64,000 nucleotides of DNA. Origin: Phormidium sp. FACHB-1136. Its GTDB lineage: Bacteria; Cyanobacteriota; Cyanobacteriia; Phormidesmidales; Phormidesmidaceae. Below the pieces are notes generated by a model. That model saw only the letters and a list, made by a program, of their open reading frames with translations, was not told where the DNA came from and ran no database searches. Made by a program: the position numbers and the translations under genes. The stretch is taken from contig NZ_JACJRS010000010.1 in the NCBI RefSeq assembly GCF_014697375.1, positions 21,598 through 85,597 on the forward strand. Reading direction: 5' to 3'. The first letter of the stretch is position 1, and each line of letters starts with the position of its first letter. Positions 18,654-27,503 of the stretch are shown piece by piece.

Positions 18654-19433
18654 ATGGTTCTGTCTCGCATCGTGGTGATTGCGCGTAACGTATTTCTAGA
18701 GGTGATCCGAGATCGCATCCTCTACCTAATGGCTCTGTTTGCCCTGTTGATGCTACTGGCAACCCTCCTGCTCCCGCAGGTTTCGGCAGGAACAGAACAG
18801 AAAATCATCCTGGATCTGGGCCTCGCCGCCATGCACCTGCTCAGCGTCATCATTGCGGTGTTTGTGGGCACGGGCCTGGTGAACAAAGAAATTGAAAAGC
18901 GTACGGTGCTGGTGTTGCTGGCCAAGCCCGTCAGCCCATGGGAGTTCATTGTGGGCAAACATCTGGGACTGTCGGCGGTGTTAGCGGTGCTGTTGGCAGG
19001 CCTGGGGTTGATGTTTGCCACCATGCTGGTCACCACTGGAGTCCCCTTCTCCTTCCCAAGCTTGGCCCTGGCCACGGGCTTTATGCTGCTGGAGGCCATG
19101 CTGCTGACGGCGGTGGCGATCTTGTTTGGCGTGTTTACCAGTTCTCTGCTGGCCACCCTGCTCACCTTTGCCGTATACCTAATGGGCCACCTCACCCAGG
19201 ATTTAGTCGCCTTTTCCAAAGTTGCCGAAAATCCGGGTCTTCAGCGTCTCACCCAGGGCATCTATCTGGTGCTGCCCGATCTCGAACGCCTCAACCTGCG
19301 CAATCTCGCGGTCTATGGCCTCGAACTGCTGCCCGATCCCCTCACCCTGTTGGCCCACCTGGCCTACGCCCTCCTCTACAGTGCCCTGCTGCTGCTGTTG
19401 GCCACCGTGGTCTTCTCCCGCCGCCAGTTCTAG
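18654..19433 (+). CDS. fraE: ABC-2 type transporter permease FraE
   Basis: A 259-residue membrane protein with six hydrophobic segments typical of ABC-2 permeases (for example ILYLMALFALLMLLATLLLP, LAAMHLLSVIIAVFVGTGLVN). The segment NKEIEKRTVLVLLAKPVSPWEFIVGKHLG is a typical cytoplasmic loop of this family. In Anabaena fraE is the third gene of the fraCDE operon and is needed for filament integrity and heterocyst maturation. No ATP-binding partner gene is adjacent. A strong ribosome binding site (AAGGAGGG) lies about 8 bases before the ATG. Confidence 0.85.
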   Translation: MVLSRIVVIARNVFLEVIRDRILYLMALFALLMLLATLLLPQVSAGTEQKIILDLGLAAMHLLSVIIAVFVGTGLVNKEIEKRTVLVLLAKPVSPWEFIVGKHLGLSAVLAVLLAGLGLMFATMLVTTGVPFSFPSLALATGFMLLEAMLLTAVAILFGVFTSSLLATLLTFAVYLMGHLTQDLVAFSKVAENPGLQRLTQGIYLVLPDLERLNLRNLAVYGLELLPDPLTLLAHLAYALLYSALLLLLATVVFSRRQF

Positions 19434-19535
19434 GCCCAGATTCACCCAGATCTCACCTTAGGTTCGGTCGTGTAATGTCGCGGAGTTAGTGTAATTTGAG
19501 GGGAACTAGGCACCGATCTCTGGGATCACCGTTGG

Positions 19536-19686
19536 CCTATAGCGGATTTCACTCAGTTGAGGTGCATCGCGATGATCCCCCCAGCCCCTTATCAAGGGGG
19601 GCAAGCGTAAAACTTAGACCGCCAGATACCGGGGGGATCTAGAACGAAGCAATCGTGTCCCTCACTCCATGGAGAACCGCTATAGG
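19536..19686. mobile_element. MITE-like element with terminal inverted repeats
   Basis: The 10-base ends CCTATAGCGG (19536-19545) and CCGCTATAGG (19677-19686) are perfect inverted repeats, and similarity continues for about five more bases inward. The 151-base interior contains no gene but has the palindromic GATCCCCCC...GGGGGGATC motif. It lies in the fraE-gltA gap (19434-19772), which otherwise shows nothing recognisable. No flanking target duplication is obvious. Confidence 0.6.
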
Positions 19687-19772
19687 GGAAATCCAAAGTT
19701 TGGTAGCGTGGATAACGGCGGAGTGTAGACCCCCGTTGGAATCATGAATCAGCGATTGGGAGCAGTGAATCT

Positions 19773-20948
19773 ATGACCGTATGTGAGTACAGACCTGGCC
19801 TAGAAGGGGTTCCAGCCACCCAATCCAGCATTAGCTACGTAGATGGACAGGCGGGCATCCTGGAATACCGGGGTATTCGGATTGAGGATCTGGCCCAGCA
19901 CAGCACCTTTTTAGAAACCGCCTACCTGTTGATCTGGGGCGGACTGCCCTCCAAGGTGGAACTGGAGGCTTTTGAACACGAAATTCGCTACCACCGTCGC
20001 CTCAAATACCGCATTCGCGACATGATGAAATGCTTCCCAGAGAGCGGTCACCCCATGGACGCCCTACAAGCCTGTGCCGCAGCCCTGGGGCTGTTCTATT
20101 CTCGGCGGGCGCTGGATAATCCGGTCTACATTCAAAAAGCCGTCGTGCGACTCCTGGCCAAAATCCCCACCATGGTGGCTGCGTTTCAACTGATGCGGAA
20201 GGGCAACGACCCCGTCCAGCCCCGTGATGACCTAGGCTACGCCGCCAACTTTCTCTATATGCTAAACGAACGGGAGCCCGACCCCCTCGCGGCCCGAATT
20301 TTTGACATTTGCCTCACCCTCCACGCCGAGCACACCATCAACGCCTCCACCTTTTCGGCCATGGTGACGGCTTCCACCTTGACCGATCCCTACGCCGTGG
20401 TGGCCTCCGCCGTGGGTACCCTGGCGGGGCCGCTCCACGGCGGGGCCAACGAAGAGGTGATCGACATGCTCCAACAGATTGGCTCCGTGGAAAACGTGCG
20501 CCCCTTTGTAGATCGCTGCATTGCCGAAAAGTCTAAAATCATGGGTTTTGGCCACCGGGTCTACAAAGTGAAAGACCCTCGTGCCACCATCCTGCAAGGC
20601 CTGGCCGAACAACTGTTTGAAAAATTTGGCCAGGACGAATACTACGAAATCGCCCTAGAAATGGAGCAGGCCGTCTCCGAGAAGCTGGGCCATAAGGGCA
20701 TTTATCCCAACGTAGACTTCTACTCTGGCCTGGTCTACCGCAAGCTGGGCATCCCCACCGATCTGTTCACCCCTGTCTTCGCCATTGCACGGGTAGCAGG
20801 CTGGCTGGCCCACTGGAAAGAACAACTGGGCGAAAACCGCATCTTCCGACCCACCCAAATCTACACCGGGCCACGGCAGCAGGGCTATGTGGGCATCGAA
20901 GATCGCCCCCAAATTTGGGATAAGCAATTTGCGGCCCCCTCTGTCTAG
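19773..20948 (+). CDS. gltA: Citrate synthase
   Basis: A 391-residue enzyme condensing acetyl-CoA and oxaloacetate at the entry to the TCA pathway, which supplies 2-oxoglutarate for nitrogen assimilation in cyanobacteria. The catalytic residues are visible: His in LTLHAEHTINASTF, His in GFGHRVYKVKDPRA, and Asp in NVDFYSGLVYRKLGIP. Its length fits the short hexamer- or dimer-forming class without the long N-terminal domain of the E. coli enzyme. A strong hairpin terminator lies about 100 bases downstream. The ATG at 19773 starts right at conserved sequence. Confidence 0.96.
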   Translation: MTVCEYRPGLEGVPATQSSISYVDGQAGILEYRGIRIEDLAQHSTFLETAYLLIWGGLPSKVELEAFEHEIRYHRRLKYRIRDMMKCFPESGHPMDALQACAAALGLFYSRRALDNPVYIQKAVVRLLAKIPTMVAAFQLMRKGNDPVQPRDDLGYAANFLYMLNEREPDPLAARIFDICLTLHAEHTINASTFSAMVTASTLTDPYAVVASAVGTLAGPLHGGANEEVIDMLQQIGSVENVRPFVDRCIAEKSKIMGFGHRVYKVKDPRATILQGLAEQLFEKFGQDEYYEIALEMEQAVSEKLGHKGIYPNVDFYSGLVYRKLGIPTDLFTPVFAIARVAGWLAHWKEQLGENRIFRPTQIYTGPRQQGYVGIEDRPQIWDKQFAAPSV

Positions 20949-21047
20949 CCTCTATCTAGCAGGATCCCCCTGATGGGTCTTACCCCTCTGGGCAACCGCT
21001 GTTAACGGTTCGATGATAGGTACAGTGACGATTTTCAGGAACTCCTG

Positions 21048-21076
21048 CCCCTCTACCCTTGGGTAGAGGGGTTTTT
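21048..21076 (+). terminator. Rho-independent terminator downstream of gltA
   Basis: An 11-base perfect stem CCCCTCTACCC / GGGTAGAGGGG with a TT loop is followed by TTTTT. It ends either gltA mRNA or a short RNA starting in the 20949-21047 gap. Confidence 0.9.
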
Positions 21077-21265
21077 GTTGGCCCCATGGGTGGATCGCGC
21101 CAGGGGCATGGCCCCGGTCAGGTAACGGCAGAATTTTGGCCCCTGTGATATGCTGGGCGGAGTTAGTTGATGGTTGACTTGCCGCCTGCGTCAGATTTGT
21201 CTTAGGTCTAGGTACATCTCCAGAAAACTGCATACCCCCACATTTCATTGTTTGGAGATGTTTCT

Positions 21266-21562
21266 ATGTCGATCTACGTTGGCAACCTATCCTTCGATGC
21301 CACCCAAGCGGATATCAGTGAAGTCTTTGCCGAATATGGCAGCGTCAGCCGTGTGAGCCTGCCCACCGACCGGGAAACAGGCCGTCCCCGTGGCTTTGCC
21401 TTTGTGGAAATGGGCTCCGAGGCCGAAGAAGATGCCGCCATCAGCGCCCTAGATGGTGCCGAATGGATGGGCCGAGATCTCAAGGTCAACAAAGCTCGCC
21501 CCCGCGAATCTCGCCCCTCCGATGGCAGCGGCTGGAACAACAGCCGTCGTGATCGCCGCTAG
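21266..21562 (+). CDS. RRM-domain RNA-binding protein (Rbp type)
   Basis: About 98 residues: a single RNA-recognition motif with RNP2 SIYVGNLSFD and RNP1 RPRGFAFVEM, followed by a short Arg/Ser/Asp-rich tail (SGWNNSRRDRR) in place of a long Gly-rich tail. Cyanobacterial Rbp proteins are often cold-induced and bind mRNAs, some anchoring photosystem mRNAs to thylakoids. The start ATG 21266 (MSIYVGNL) has GGAG nine bases upstream; an earlier in-frame ATG at 21248 is less likely. The leader back to the terminator at 21076 is about 190 bases, as expected for a regulated long 5' UTR. Confidence 0.93.
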   Translation: MSIYVGNLSFDATQADISEVFAEYGSVSRVSLPTDRETGRPRGFAFVEMGSEAEEDAAISALDGAEWMGRDLKVNKARPRESRPSDGSGWNNSRRDRR

Positions 21563-21688
21563 GTCATCCCTGTCTCTAGCTCCAGTCTGTCCCCACCATG
21601 CCCAAGATTGCACGAGTGGGGTTCAGCCTAGGGCCGCGTCAGTTTCCTAAGCACATTCTTCAACGTCGCTAGGGTATACCCAAGTAGA

Positions 21689-21727
21689 GCCCTGGGATCC
21701 ATCCCGGCGATCCTAGGGCGGTTTTCC
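21689..21727 (+). terminator. Probable terminator downstream of the Rbp gene
   Basis: GCCCTGGGATC (21689-21699) pairs with GATCCTAGGGC (21709-21719), 11 pairs with one G-U wobble, followed by GGTTTTCC. The T-run is short, so efficiency is uncertain. Confidence 0.6.
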
Positions 21728-21767
21728 TCTGACCAATCCTATTCCCCTGCCCTGCACCCCATTAACC

Positions 21768-21791
21768 CGCAGGGGCAAGGTCTCCTTGCCC
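21768..21791. repeat. Dispersed GC-hairpin element, copy c
   Basis: CGCAGGGGCAAGG, TCT, CCTTGCCC: arms GGGCAAGG and CCTTGCCC pair perfectly. Relative to copy d both arms carry the compensating change (G to A, C to T). It lies between the Rbp gene and rpsU. Confidence 0.8.
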
Positions 21792-21857
21792 TTACCCCCT
21801 GGGAGGACCCCATCGGGATTTGGAATCACCTCATTGCTGTTACGTTAAGGAGCACCC

Positions 21858-22046
21858 ATGGCCCAAGTTGTTTTGGGAGAAGACGAAAACATTGAATCAG
21901 CCCTTCGCCGCTTCAAGCGGAAAGTATCACGGGCCGGAATTTTTTCCGATATGAGAAAAAATCGCCATTTTGAAACCCCCATCGAAAAGCGCAAACGCAA
22001 AACCCTAGCCCGCCACAAGCAACGCCGCTGGGGATCTAAGCGCTAG
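21858..22046 (+). CDS. rpsU: Small ribosomal subunit protein bS21 (paralogue 1)
   Basis: A 62-residue basic protein with the bS21 core [20 protein letters not shown] and [20 protein letters not shown]. It sits on the 30S platform near the 3' end of 16S rRNA and helps mRNA selection. A good ribosome binding site (AAGGAG) precedes the ATG. A second, diverged bS21 gene is at 46356-46532 on the other strand. Confidence 0.95.
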   Translation: MAQVVLGEDENIESALRRFKRKVSRAGIFSDMRKNRHFETPIEKRKRKTLARHKQRRWGSKR

Positions 22047-22083
22047 GGTTCTTATCATCTACCGGGTTTTGGCTGGGGATCGC

Positions 22084-23268
22084 CTATTCCGATACCAGGG
22101 AAGCCAAACCTGCCACCAGTTGATCCAAGTGGGCTTGGGTATGGGTGGCCATCAGGGTAATCCGTAGCCGACTGGTGGGCACCGTGGGCGGACGCACTGC
22201 CGACACCCACAGCCCCATTTCCTGTAAGGTCTGGCTCGCCGTGATCACCCAACTGGCCGAGTTTCCGACTAAGCACAGGATCGGGGACTCTGAGGGCAAT
22301 CGCTGCAAGGTCAGTTTTCTCTCGTCGTCTAGGGTTGCATCTAGGCGACGTTTTAGGTTGTCTACGTTGTGCCAAAGGGTCTGCCGTCGCTGGGGTTCTG
22401 TGGCCACAATCCGCACCGCCGCCAAAGCCGCCGCCGTATCCGCCGGAGAAAGCCCGGTGGTGTAGATCCAGCCGGGGGCGCGGTTACGCAGAAAGTCAAT
22501 CACCGTTTGGGATCCTGCCACATAGCCGCCCAAACTGCCCAGTGCCTTACTCAGGGTGCCCACCGTCACCATGGGACGACCTAGACAGCCTAGGTGCTCC
22601 ACCGCTCCAGCCCCGCGATGTCCCAAAACCCCAGTGCCGTGGGCCTCATCCACCAGCACCATGGCTTCGTAGGTTTCGGCTAAATCAAGGATTTGCGGCA
22701 AAGGACAGAGGTCGCCATCCATACTAAACACGCTGTCGGTGGTAATGAGGCAGCGGCGATGCTGGGCGCGATGGGCGGCGAGGCATTGTTCTAGGTGATC
22801 GACATCCCCGTGGCGATAGTCGTAGGTGGTGGCTCCGCTGGCCTTGGCCCCGGTGCGCAAACTGGAGTGGTTGTATGCGTCGCTGAGGATCAGATCCGCT
22901 GGCCCTACCAGGGCAATAATAGTACTGAGGTTCGCCAAATAGCCAGAGCTAAACACCAAGGCATCTTCGGTGCGCTTGAGATCAGCTAGGGCCAGTTCCA
23001 ACTCCCGATGCAGATCTCGATGGCCGCTCAGCAGCCGTGACCCAGTGCTGCCTGTGCCGTAGGTGTCAATCGCCTCTATCGCCGCCGCCGCCAGCCGAGG
23101 ATCCCCCGCTAGGCCGAGATAGTCGTTGCTGGCAAAGTTGATCAAGGGCTGCCCGTCTCGCACCATCACAGCCCCGGCCTTGCCTGTGACAGACGACACT
23201 GTGCGATAGCGGTGGGCACGCTGGAGGGCGGCGAGGGATGGGTGCATCCAGTGGTAGGGGGAGGGCAT
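22084..23268 (-). CDS. bioF: 8-amino-7-oxononanoate synthase
   Basis: A 394-residue PLP enzyme of the alpha-oxoamine synthase family that joins pimeloyl thioester and alanine in biotin synthesis. Motifs: NFASNDYLGLAGDPR, YGTGSTGSRLLSGH, LVDEAHGTGVLGHRGAG, and the PLP lysine in TLSKALGSLGGY. It is convergent with rpsU. A heptanucleotide repeat array begins 12 bases before the ATG, so no purine-rich ribosome binding site is present. A second in-frame ATG lies at residue 8. Confidence 0.94.
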   Translation of the reverse strand: MPSPYHWMHPSLAALQRAHRYRTVSSVTGKAGAVMVRDGQPLINFASNDYLGLAGDPRLAAAAIEAIDTYGTGSTGSRLLSGHRDLHRELELALADLKRTEDALVFSSGYLANLSTIIALVGPADLILSDAYNHSSLRTGAKASGATTYDYRHGDVDHLEQCLAAHRAQHRRCLITTDSVFSMDGDLCPLPQILDLAETYEAMVLVDEAHGTGVLGHRGAGAVEHLGCLGRPMVTVGTLSKALGSLGGYVAGSQTVIDFLRNRAPGWIYTTGLSPADTAAALAAVRIVATEPQRRQTLWHNVDNLKRRLDATLDDERKLTLQRLPSESPILCLVGNSASWVITASQTLQEMGLWVSAVRPPTVPTSRLRITLMATHTQAHLDQLVAGLASLVSE

Positions 23269-23280
23269 GGAAGTCGGAGT

Positions 23281-23329
23281 GGGAAGTGGGGAGTCGGGAG
23301 TGGGGAGTGGGAAGTCGGGAGTCGGGAAT
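23281..23329. repeat. Heptanucleotide STRR array upstream of bioF
   Basis: Seven phased 7-base units on the plus strand: GGGAAGT, GGGGAGT, CGGGAGT, GGGGAGT, GGGAAGT, CGGGAGT and CGGGAAT. Partial units continue to about 23270. It occupies the leader of bioF in the bioF-speA divergent gap; the rest of that gap (to 23546) shows nothing recognisable. Confidence 0.9.
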
Positions 23330-23546
23330 TGTCTGATTTGTCTCTGGGGTTTTGTTAGAATTTTGGTCGCATTATGGTTAGGCTAGATACAGCTTGGATT
23401 GGCGTTTCTGCCGCTGGTTGATGGGGCCGAGCCGGGGTGCCCACGACCCGGCTCAGTCATCCGTTCCAGCCGCCCGTCTAGCGACCTGTTCAGGCCATGC
23501 CACAACACCATTCACCATACTCTTGAGGGGGCATCGTTAGTTACCT

Positions 23547-25523
23547 ATGGCACAGCAACCATCCCTAGAGCCCGTTCGCCCCTTTGACCGTGCCACCCTG
23601 GAAAGTATGTTACAAGCCACCAAGACCCCCGCCACCGGATGGACGATTGAAGCCAGCGAAGAACTGTACCGCATCCATAGCTGGGGGGATCCCTATTTTT
23701 CCATCAATGCCGACGGCCATATCACGGTGTCGCCCCAGGGAGATCGAGGTGGGTCGCTGGACTTGGTGGAACTGGTGGAGGCGATTAAGCAGCGCAACCT
23801 ACACCTGCCGCTGTTGATCCGGTTCCCCGACATTTTGGAAGACCGCATCGAGCGGATTAACGCCTGCTTTGCGAAGGCCATTGCCCGCTACAAATACAAT
23901 GGCGTCTACCGGGGGGTGTTCCCCGTGAAGTGCAACCAGCAGCGGCAGTTGTTGGAAGACATTGTGCGCTTTGGCAAGCCCCACCAGTTTGGCCTGGAGG
24001 CGGGCTCTAAGCCGGAATTGCTGATTGCCCTGGCCACCTTAGACACCCCTGGTGCGCTGTTGATCTGCAACGGCTATAAGGACAAGGACTACATCGAAAC
24101 GGCGATGCTAGGCCAGCGCCTCGGCCAGCAGCCGATTATTGTAATCGAGCAAATGAACGAGGTGGAACTGGCCATTGCCGCCAGCCGCCGCCTGAATATC
24201 CGTCCGGTGCTGGGGGTGCGGGCTAAGCTCAGCACCAAAGGCAGCGGTCGCTGGGGGGTCTCGGCGGGGGATCGGGCCAAGTTTGGCCTCACGGTGCCGG
24301 AGATTTTAGCCGTGGTGGATCGCCTGCGAGAAGAAGACATGCTGGACTGCCTGCAACTGCTGCACTTCCACATTGGCTCCCAAATTTCCGCCATCAGCGT
24401 GCTGAAGGAAGCCCTGCGGGAGGCGGGCCGCATCTATGTGGAACTGGTGGGCTTGGGGGCCAAGATGGGCTACCTAGACGTGGGCGGTGGCCTAGCGGTG
24501 GATTATGACGGATCCCAAACCAGTTTCTATGCCTCCAAAAACTACAGCACCCAGAACTACGCCAACGACGTGGTGGCCGAAGTCCAGGAAGCCTGTCGGG
24601 CCAAGGATGTTCCCGTTCCTACCCTGATCAGCGAAAGCGGGCGGGCGATTGTCTCCCATCAGTCGGTGCTAGTGTTTGATGTGCTGGGGTGCAGCGATGC
24701 CCCGGTTCAGGATGAGCTGGAAGTTCCCGGCGATGACGATCATGCCATCCTGCGGGAACTCTACGAAATTCACCAGAGCATCACCCCCCAAAACGTGCAG
24801 GAACTCTACAACGACGCCCTGCAATTCAAGGAAGAGTCCATCAGCCTGTTTAACTTCGGCTACCTCACTCTGGCCGACCGAGCCAAGGCGGAACGACTCT
24901 ATTGGGCCTGCTGCCGCAAGGCGCTGTCGGTGGTCAGCGATGCCGACTACGTGCCCGAAGACATCGAGGAACTAACCCAAAGCATGGCCTCGATCTACTA
25001 CATCAACCTGTCGGTGTTTCAGTCCATGCCCGACGCCTGGGCCATCGACCAACTGTTCCCCATCCTGCCCATCCACCGCCTCAACGAAGAACCCTCCTGC
25101 CGGGGCACCCTGGCCGATCTCACCTGCGACAGCGATGGCAAAATTTCCCAGTTCATCGACCTGCGCGATGTCAAGCACGTCCTAGAACTGCATCCCCTAG
25201 AAGAGGATAAACCCTACTATCTGGGCATGTTCCTAGGCGGCGCTTACCAGGAAATTATGGGCAACCTGCACAACCTGTTTGGCGATACCAACGCCGTCCA
25301 CATCCACATGACCCCCAAGGGCTACCAGGTGGAGCACGTCGTCAAAGGCGACACCATGACCGAGGTGCTGGGCTATGTGCAGTACGACGCCGAAGACATG
25401 ATCGAAAACATCCGGCGGCGGTCAGAACAGTCCCTCCAGGAAAACCAAATCACCCTGGAGGAGTCCCAACTGCTGATTCAACAATACGAACACAGCCTAG
25501 GCCGCTATACCTACCTGGTGTGA
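23547..25523 (+). CDS. speA: Biosynthetic arginine decarboxylase
   Basis: A 658-residue PLP enzyme of the fold-III (alanine-racemase-like) group that decarboxylates arginine to agmatine for polyamine synthesis. The PLP lysine is in YRGVFPVKCNQQRQLLEDI; LEAGSKPELL, the glycine-rich GYLDVGGGLAVDYDGS and LISESGRAIVSH are typical. The C-terminal helical region with GMFLGGAYQEIMGNLHNLFGD supplies the substrate-site cysteine/acid region of the family. No agmatinase or agmatine deiminase gene is adjacent. Confidence 0.95.
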   Translation: MAQQPSLEPVRPFDRATLESMLQATKTPATGWTIEASEELYRIHSWGDPYFSINADGHITVSPQGDRGGSLDLVELVEAIKQRNLHLPLLIRFPDILEDRIERINACFAKAIARYKYNGVYRGVFPVKCNQQRQLLEDIVRFGKPHQFGLEAGSKPELLIALATLDTPGALLICNGYKDKDYIETAMLGQRLGQQPIIVIEQMNEVELAIAASRRLNIRPVLGVRAKLSTKGSGRWGVSAGDRAKFGLTVPEILAVVDRLREEDMLDCLQLLHFHIGSQISAISVLKEALREAGRIYVELVGLGAKMGYLDVGGGLAVDYDGSQTSFYASKNYSTQNYANDVVAEVQEACRAKDVPVPTLISESGRAIVSHQSVLVFDVLGCSDAPVQDELEVPGDDDHAILRELYEIHQSITPQNVQELYNDALQFKEESISLFNFGYLTLADRAKAERLYWACCRKALSVVSDADYVPEDIEELTQSMASIYYINLSVFQSMPDAWAIDQLFPILPIHRLNEEPSCRGTLADLTCDSDGKISQFIDLRDVKHVLELHPLEEDKPYYLGMFLGGAYQEIMGNLHNLFGDTNAVHIHMTPKGYQVEHVVKGDTMTEVLGYVQYDAEDMIENIRRRSEQSLQENQITLEESQLLIQQYEHSLGRYTYLV

Positions 25524-25825
25524 CCAAGGGGGTGACCGGGGATAATACGTGGGGGGTGGGGGCACAGCCCGTTAGACAGCGGGGAACAACTAGAATTTAC
25601 CCGTACAAATACGGGAGTCATGGTAAAAATTCACCAAAGCCTTACAGAGTTCTCTGACGATGGCTATGAATCCTTGTTGGTCTGTTTAGTAAGCTAGAGG
25701 CCAAGGCCGCAGGGAACCGTTGCCCGGTTGAGGCGAATAGGGTTGATGAACCTAGGGCTATTGGTGGCTAGGATTCATCAGGCTGCGGTGGTTGGTAGTG
25801 GATTCTTTAGTGTGGGTGAGCCGCT
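25524..25825. other. 302-base intergenic region with a small hairpin and a possible 25-aa ORF
   Basis: A hairpin CCCGTA-CAAA-TACGGG lies at 25600-25615. Just after it, an ATG at 25620 opens a 25-codon frame ending at 25697 (MVKIHQSLTEFSDDGYESLL and five more residues). The only purine-rich site (GGGAG) overlaps the hairpin and is two bases from the ATG, so translation is doubtful. Confidence 0.3.
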
Positions 25826-26233
25826 ATGGTGTTAAGCCGGATGGGTAGGGGGGTGGCGGAACAACCGGGGCACACTGAGCCGCGCGAATCCGCCGCCCTC
25901 GTGCAAGCTTCCCCCGTGCAAAGTCCTGACATAAATGACCCTGATCAGGGTGCGTATGCCCTGGTTAATTCTGCGGTGGGCAATGCTGGCACGCTGGTGA
26001 TTCCCCTGCGGCCCACCCAACTCTGTCGGTTCTGGGGGAACGATGACCAGCAATACCTAGCGCTGAGGTTGGGGCCGTGGCAATACACCTTTTACCGACG
26101 GCAAACCAGCTTAGCCCGTGCCCGTGACTCGGTACAGCAGTGGCAGCAGCTAGGCCATGCGGCTCTCGTGACCCACGACGACGGCCATTATGCCGTGTGG
26201 GTCAAAGACCTCCATGGTACCGTGGCGGTTTAG
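25826..26233 (+). CDS. Hypothetical protein
   Basis: A 135-residue soluble protein that I do not recognise. The first 45 residues are low complexity and probably disordered. The remainder (TLVIPLRPTQLCRFWGNDDQ onwards) looks like a small beta-rich domain and ends with GHYAVWVKDLHGTVAV. It lies 67 bases before the pentapeptide-repeat gene and may share its transcript. Codon use matches its neighbours. Coding status rests on G+C pattern and length only. Confidence 0.5.
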   Translation: MVLSRMGRGVAEQPGHTEPRESAALVQASPVQSPDINDPDQGAYALVNSAVGNAGTLVIPLRPTQLCRFWGNDDQQYLALRLGPWQYTFYRRQTSLARARDSVQQWQQLGHAALVTHDDGHYAVWVKDLHGTVAV

Positions 26234-26300
26234 TGTCGTCGTGGTCTGGTGCAATGCCGTGGCGTGATGGGGTTGGCATCATGGGTGATGGAGAAGTGTG

Positions 26301-27332
26301 ATGGATTCCGATGCCTCTCGGCAATTGAAACACCTATGGTGCGCCTTTATCGACGGGGAGCGAGACTTCAGCGGCATTGACCTAGCCGGGGCCGACCTTC
26401 ACCATTGGCAACTGACCCAGGTGGTGCTGTGGGGGGCCAACCTGCGGGGCGCGAATCTGGCCCAGGCCCACTTCCGCTATGCCGTGCTGACGGAGGCTTG
26501 TCTACACAACGCCAACCTTGTACAGGCGGATCTGCGTGGGGCGGATCTACGGGACGCCGTTTTAACTGGGGCTATCCTCAGCCACACCCGCCTAGGAGGG
26601 GCCGTCTATAACCAGCGGACTCAGTTTCCGGTGGGGTTTTCCCCGATTCAGGCGGGGATGGTGCCCTTGGGGCCGGGGGTGACCTTACCCGCCCAAGACT
26701 TGCGACACCGAGACTTTAGCGGAGCCGACCTAACGGCAGCGAATTTGAGTGGGGCGTTGCTGGCGAAGAGTTGTCTATTTGGGGCGGGGCTACAATCGGC
26801 TAACCTGCTGAGTACCCTACTGGGGGACTGCGACCTACGCTACACCGACCTGCGACAGGCCACCCTGATGCAAGCGGATTTACGGGGGGCCAACCTCAGC
26901 TACGCCAACCTCGAACGGGCCAATTTGGTAGGGGCAAATCTCTCCACCTGTCGGCTGGTGGGCACCCATCTGCACCATGCACTCTATTCCAAAACCACGC
27001 AGTTCCCGGCAGATTTTCAGCCGCCACCAACGCTACACTGCCTGGAACCGGAAGCGATGTTGGTGGGAGTAGTGCTCAGTGGGGTCCAACTAATGGGCCT
27101 GGATCTGCGAGGGGCCACCTTGGCCGAGGCCGATCTCTCCCAGGCGAATTTAGGGGATGCTAACCTGTCTGGGGCCAACCTGACTGGGGCTAACCTGACT
27201 GGAGCTAACCTCGCCGGGGCGAATTTGCTGGGGGCAACCCTCACGAAAGCGACGCTCACGGGGGCCAACCTGAGGGCCACCCAGTGCGATCCAGACTTGC
27301 AACAACGGTTACGGTGCGAGGTACTGGGCTGA
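26301..27332 (+). CDS. Pentapeptide-repeat protein
   Basis: About 343 residues dominated by A(D/N)LXX pentapeptide repeats in three blocks: about residues 25-95, 140-225 and 255-335. The blocks are separated by two related spacers with the form AVYNQRTQFPVGF and ALYSKTTQFPADF, a common arrangement in cyanobacterial members. Such repeats form a right-handed quadrilateral beta-helix. There is no signal peptide or attached enzyme domain. Functions in the family are mostly unknown. The start is ATG 26301, preceded by GGAGAAG. Confidence 0.9.
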   Translation: MDSDASRQLKHLWCAFIDGERDFSGIDLAGADLHHWQLTQVVLWGANLRGANLAQAHFRYAVLTEACLHNANLVQADLRGADLRDAVLTGAILSHTRLGGAVYNQRTQFPVGFSPIQAGMVPLGPGVTLPAQDLRHRDFSGADLTAANLSGALLAKSCLFGAGLQSANLLSTLLGDCDLRYTDLRQATLMQADLRGANLSYANLERANLVGANLSTCRLVGTHLHHALYSKTTQFPADFQPPPTLHCLEPEAMLVGVVLSGVQLMGLDLRGATLAEADLSQANLGDANLSGANLTGANLTGANLAGANLLGATLTKATLTGANLRATQCDPDLQQRLRCEVLG

Positions 27333-27503
27333 TCTGGGCCAATGGCTGTGGTTCCGGCCCCTGTGCCTCTTCCATCAGTGGCTACCCACGCCGTGATCCT
27401 CCCCCTTCTAGCCCCTATCCTAGGAAAGACTGGAGTAGCCTGATACAGGTGCTTCCCGGATCGTCTCCTGTTCCTAATCGTTAGCCACAACCTCTCCTCG
27501 GCA

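Noticed and set aside
20991..21076. Yfr1-type small RNA upstream of the Rbp gene
   Set aside because: The unpaired ACTCCTCACAC core that defines Yfr1 is not present; only a loosely similar ACTCCTGCCCCTC occurs and it is part of the terminator stem.
25620..25697. 25-codon small ORF
   Set aside because: Kept only as a remark: its ribosome binding site is too close to the start and overlaps a hairpin, so I do not call it a gene.
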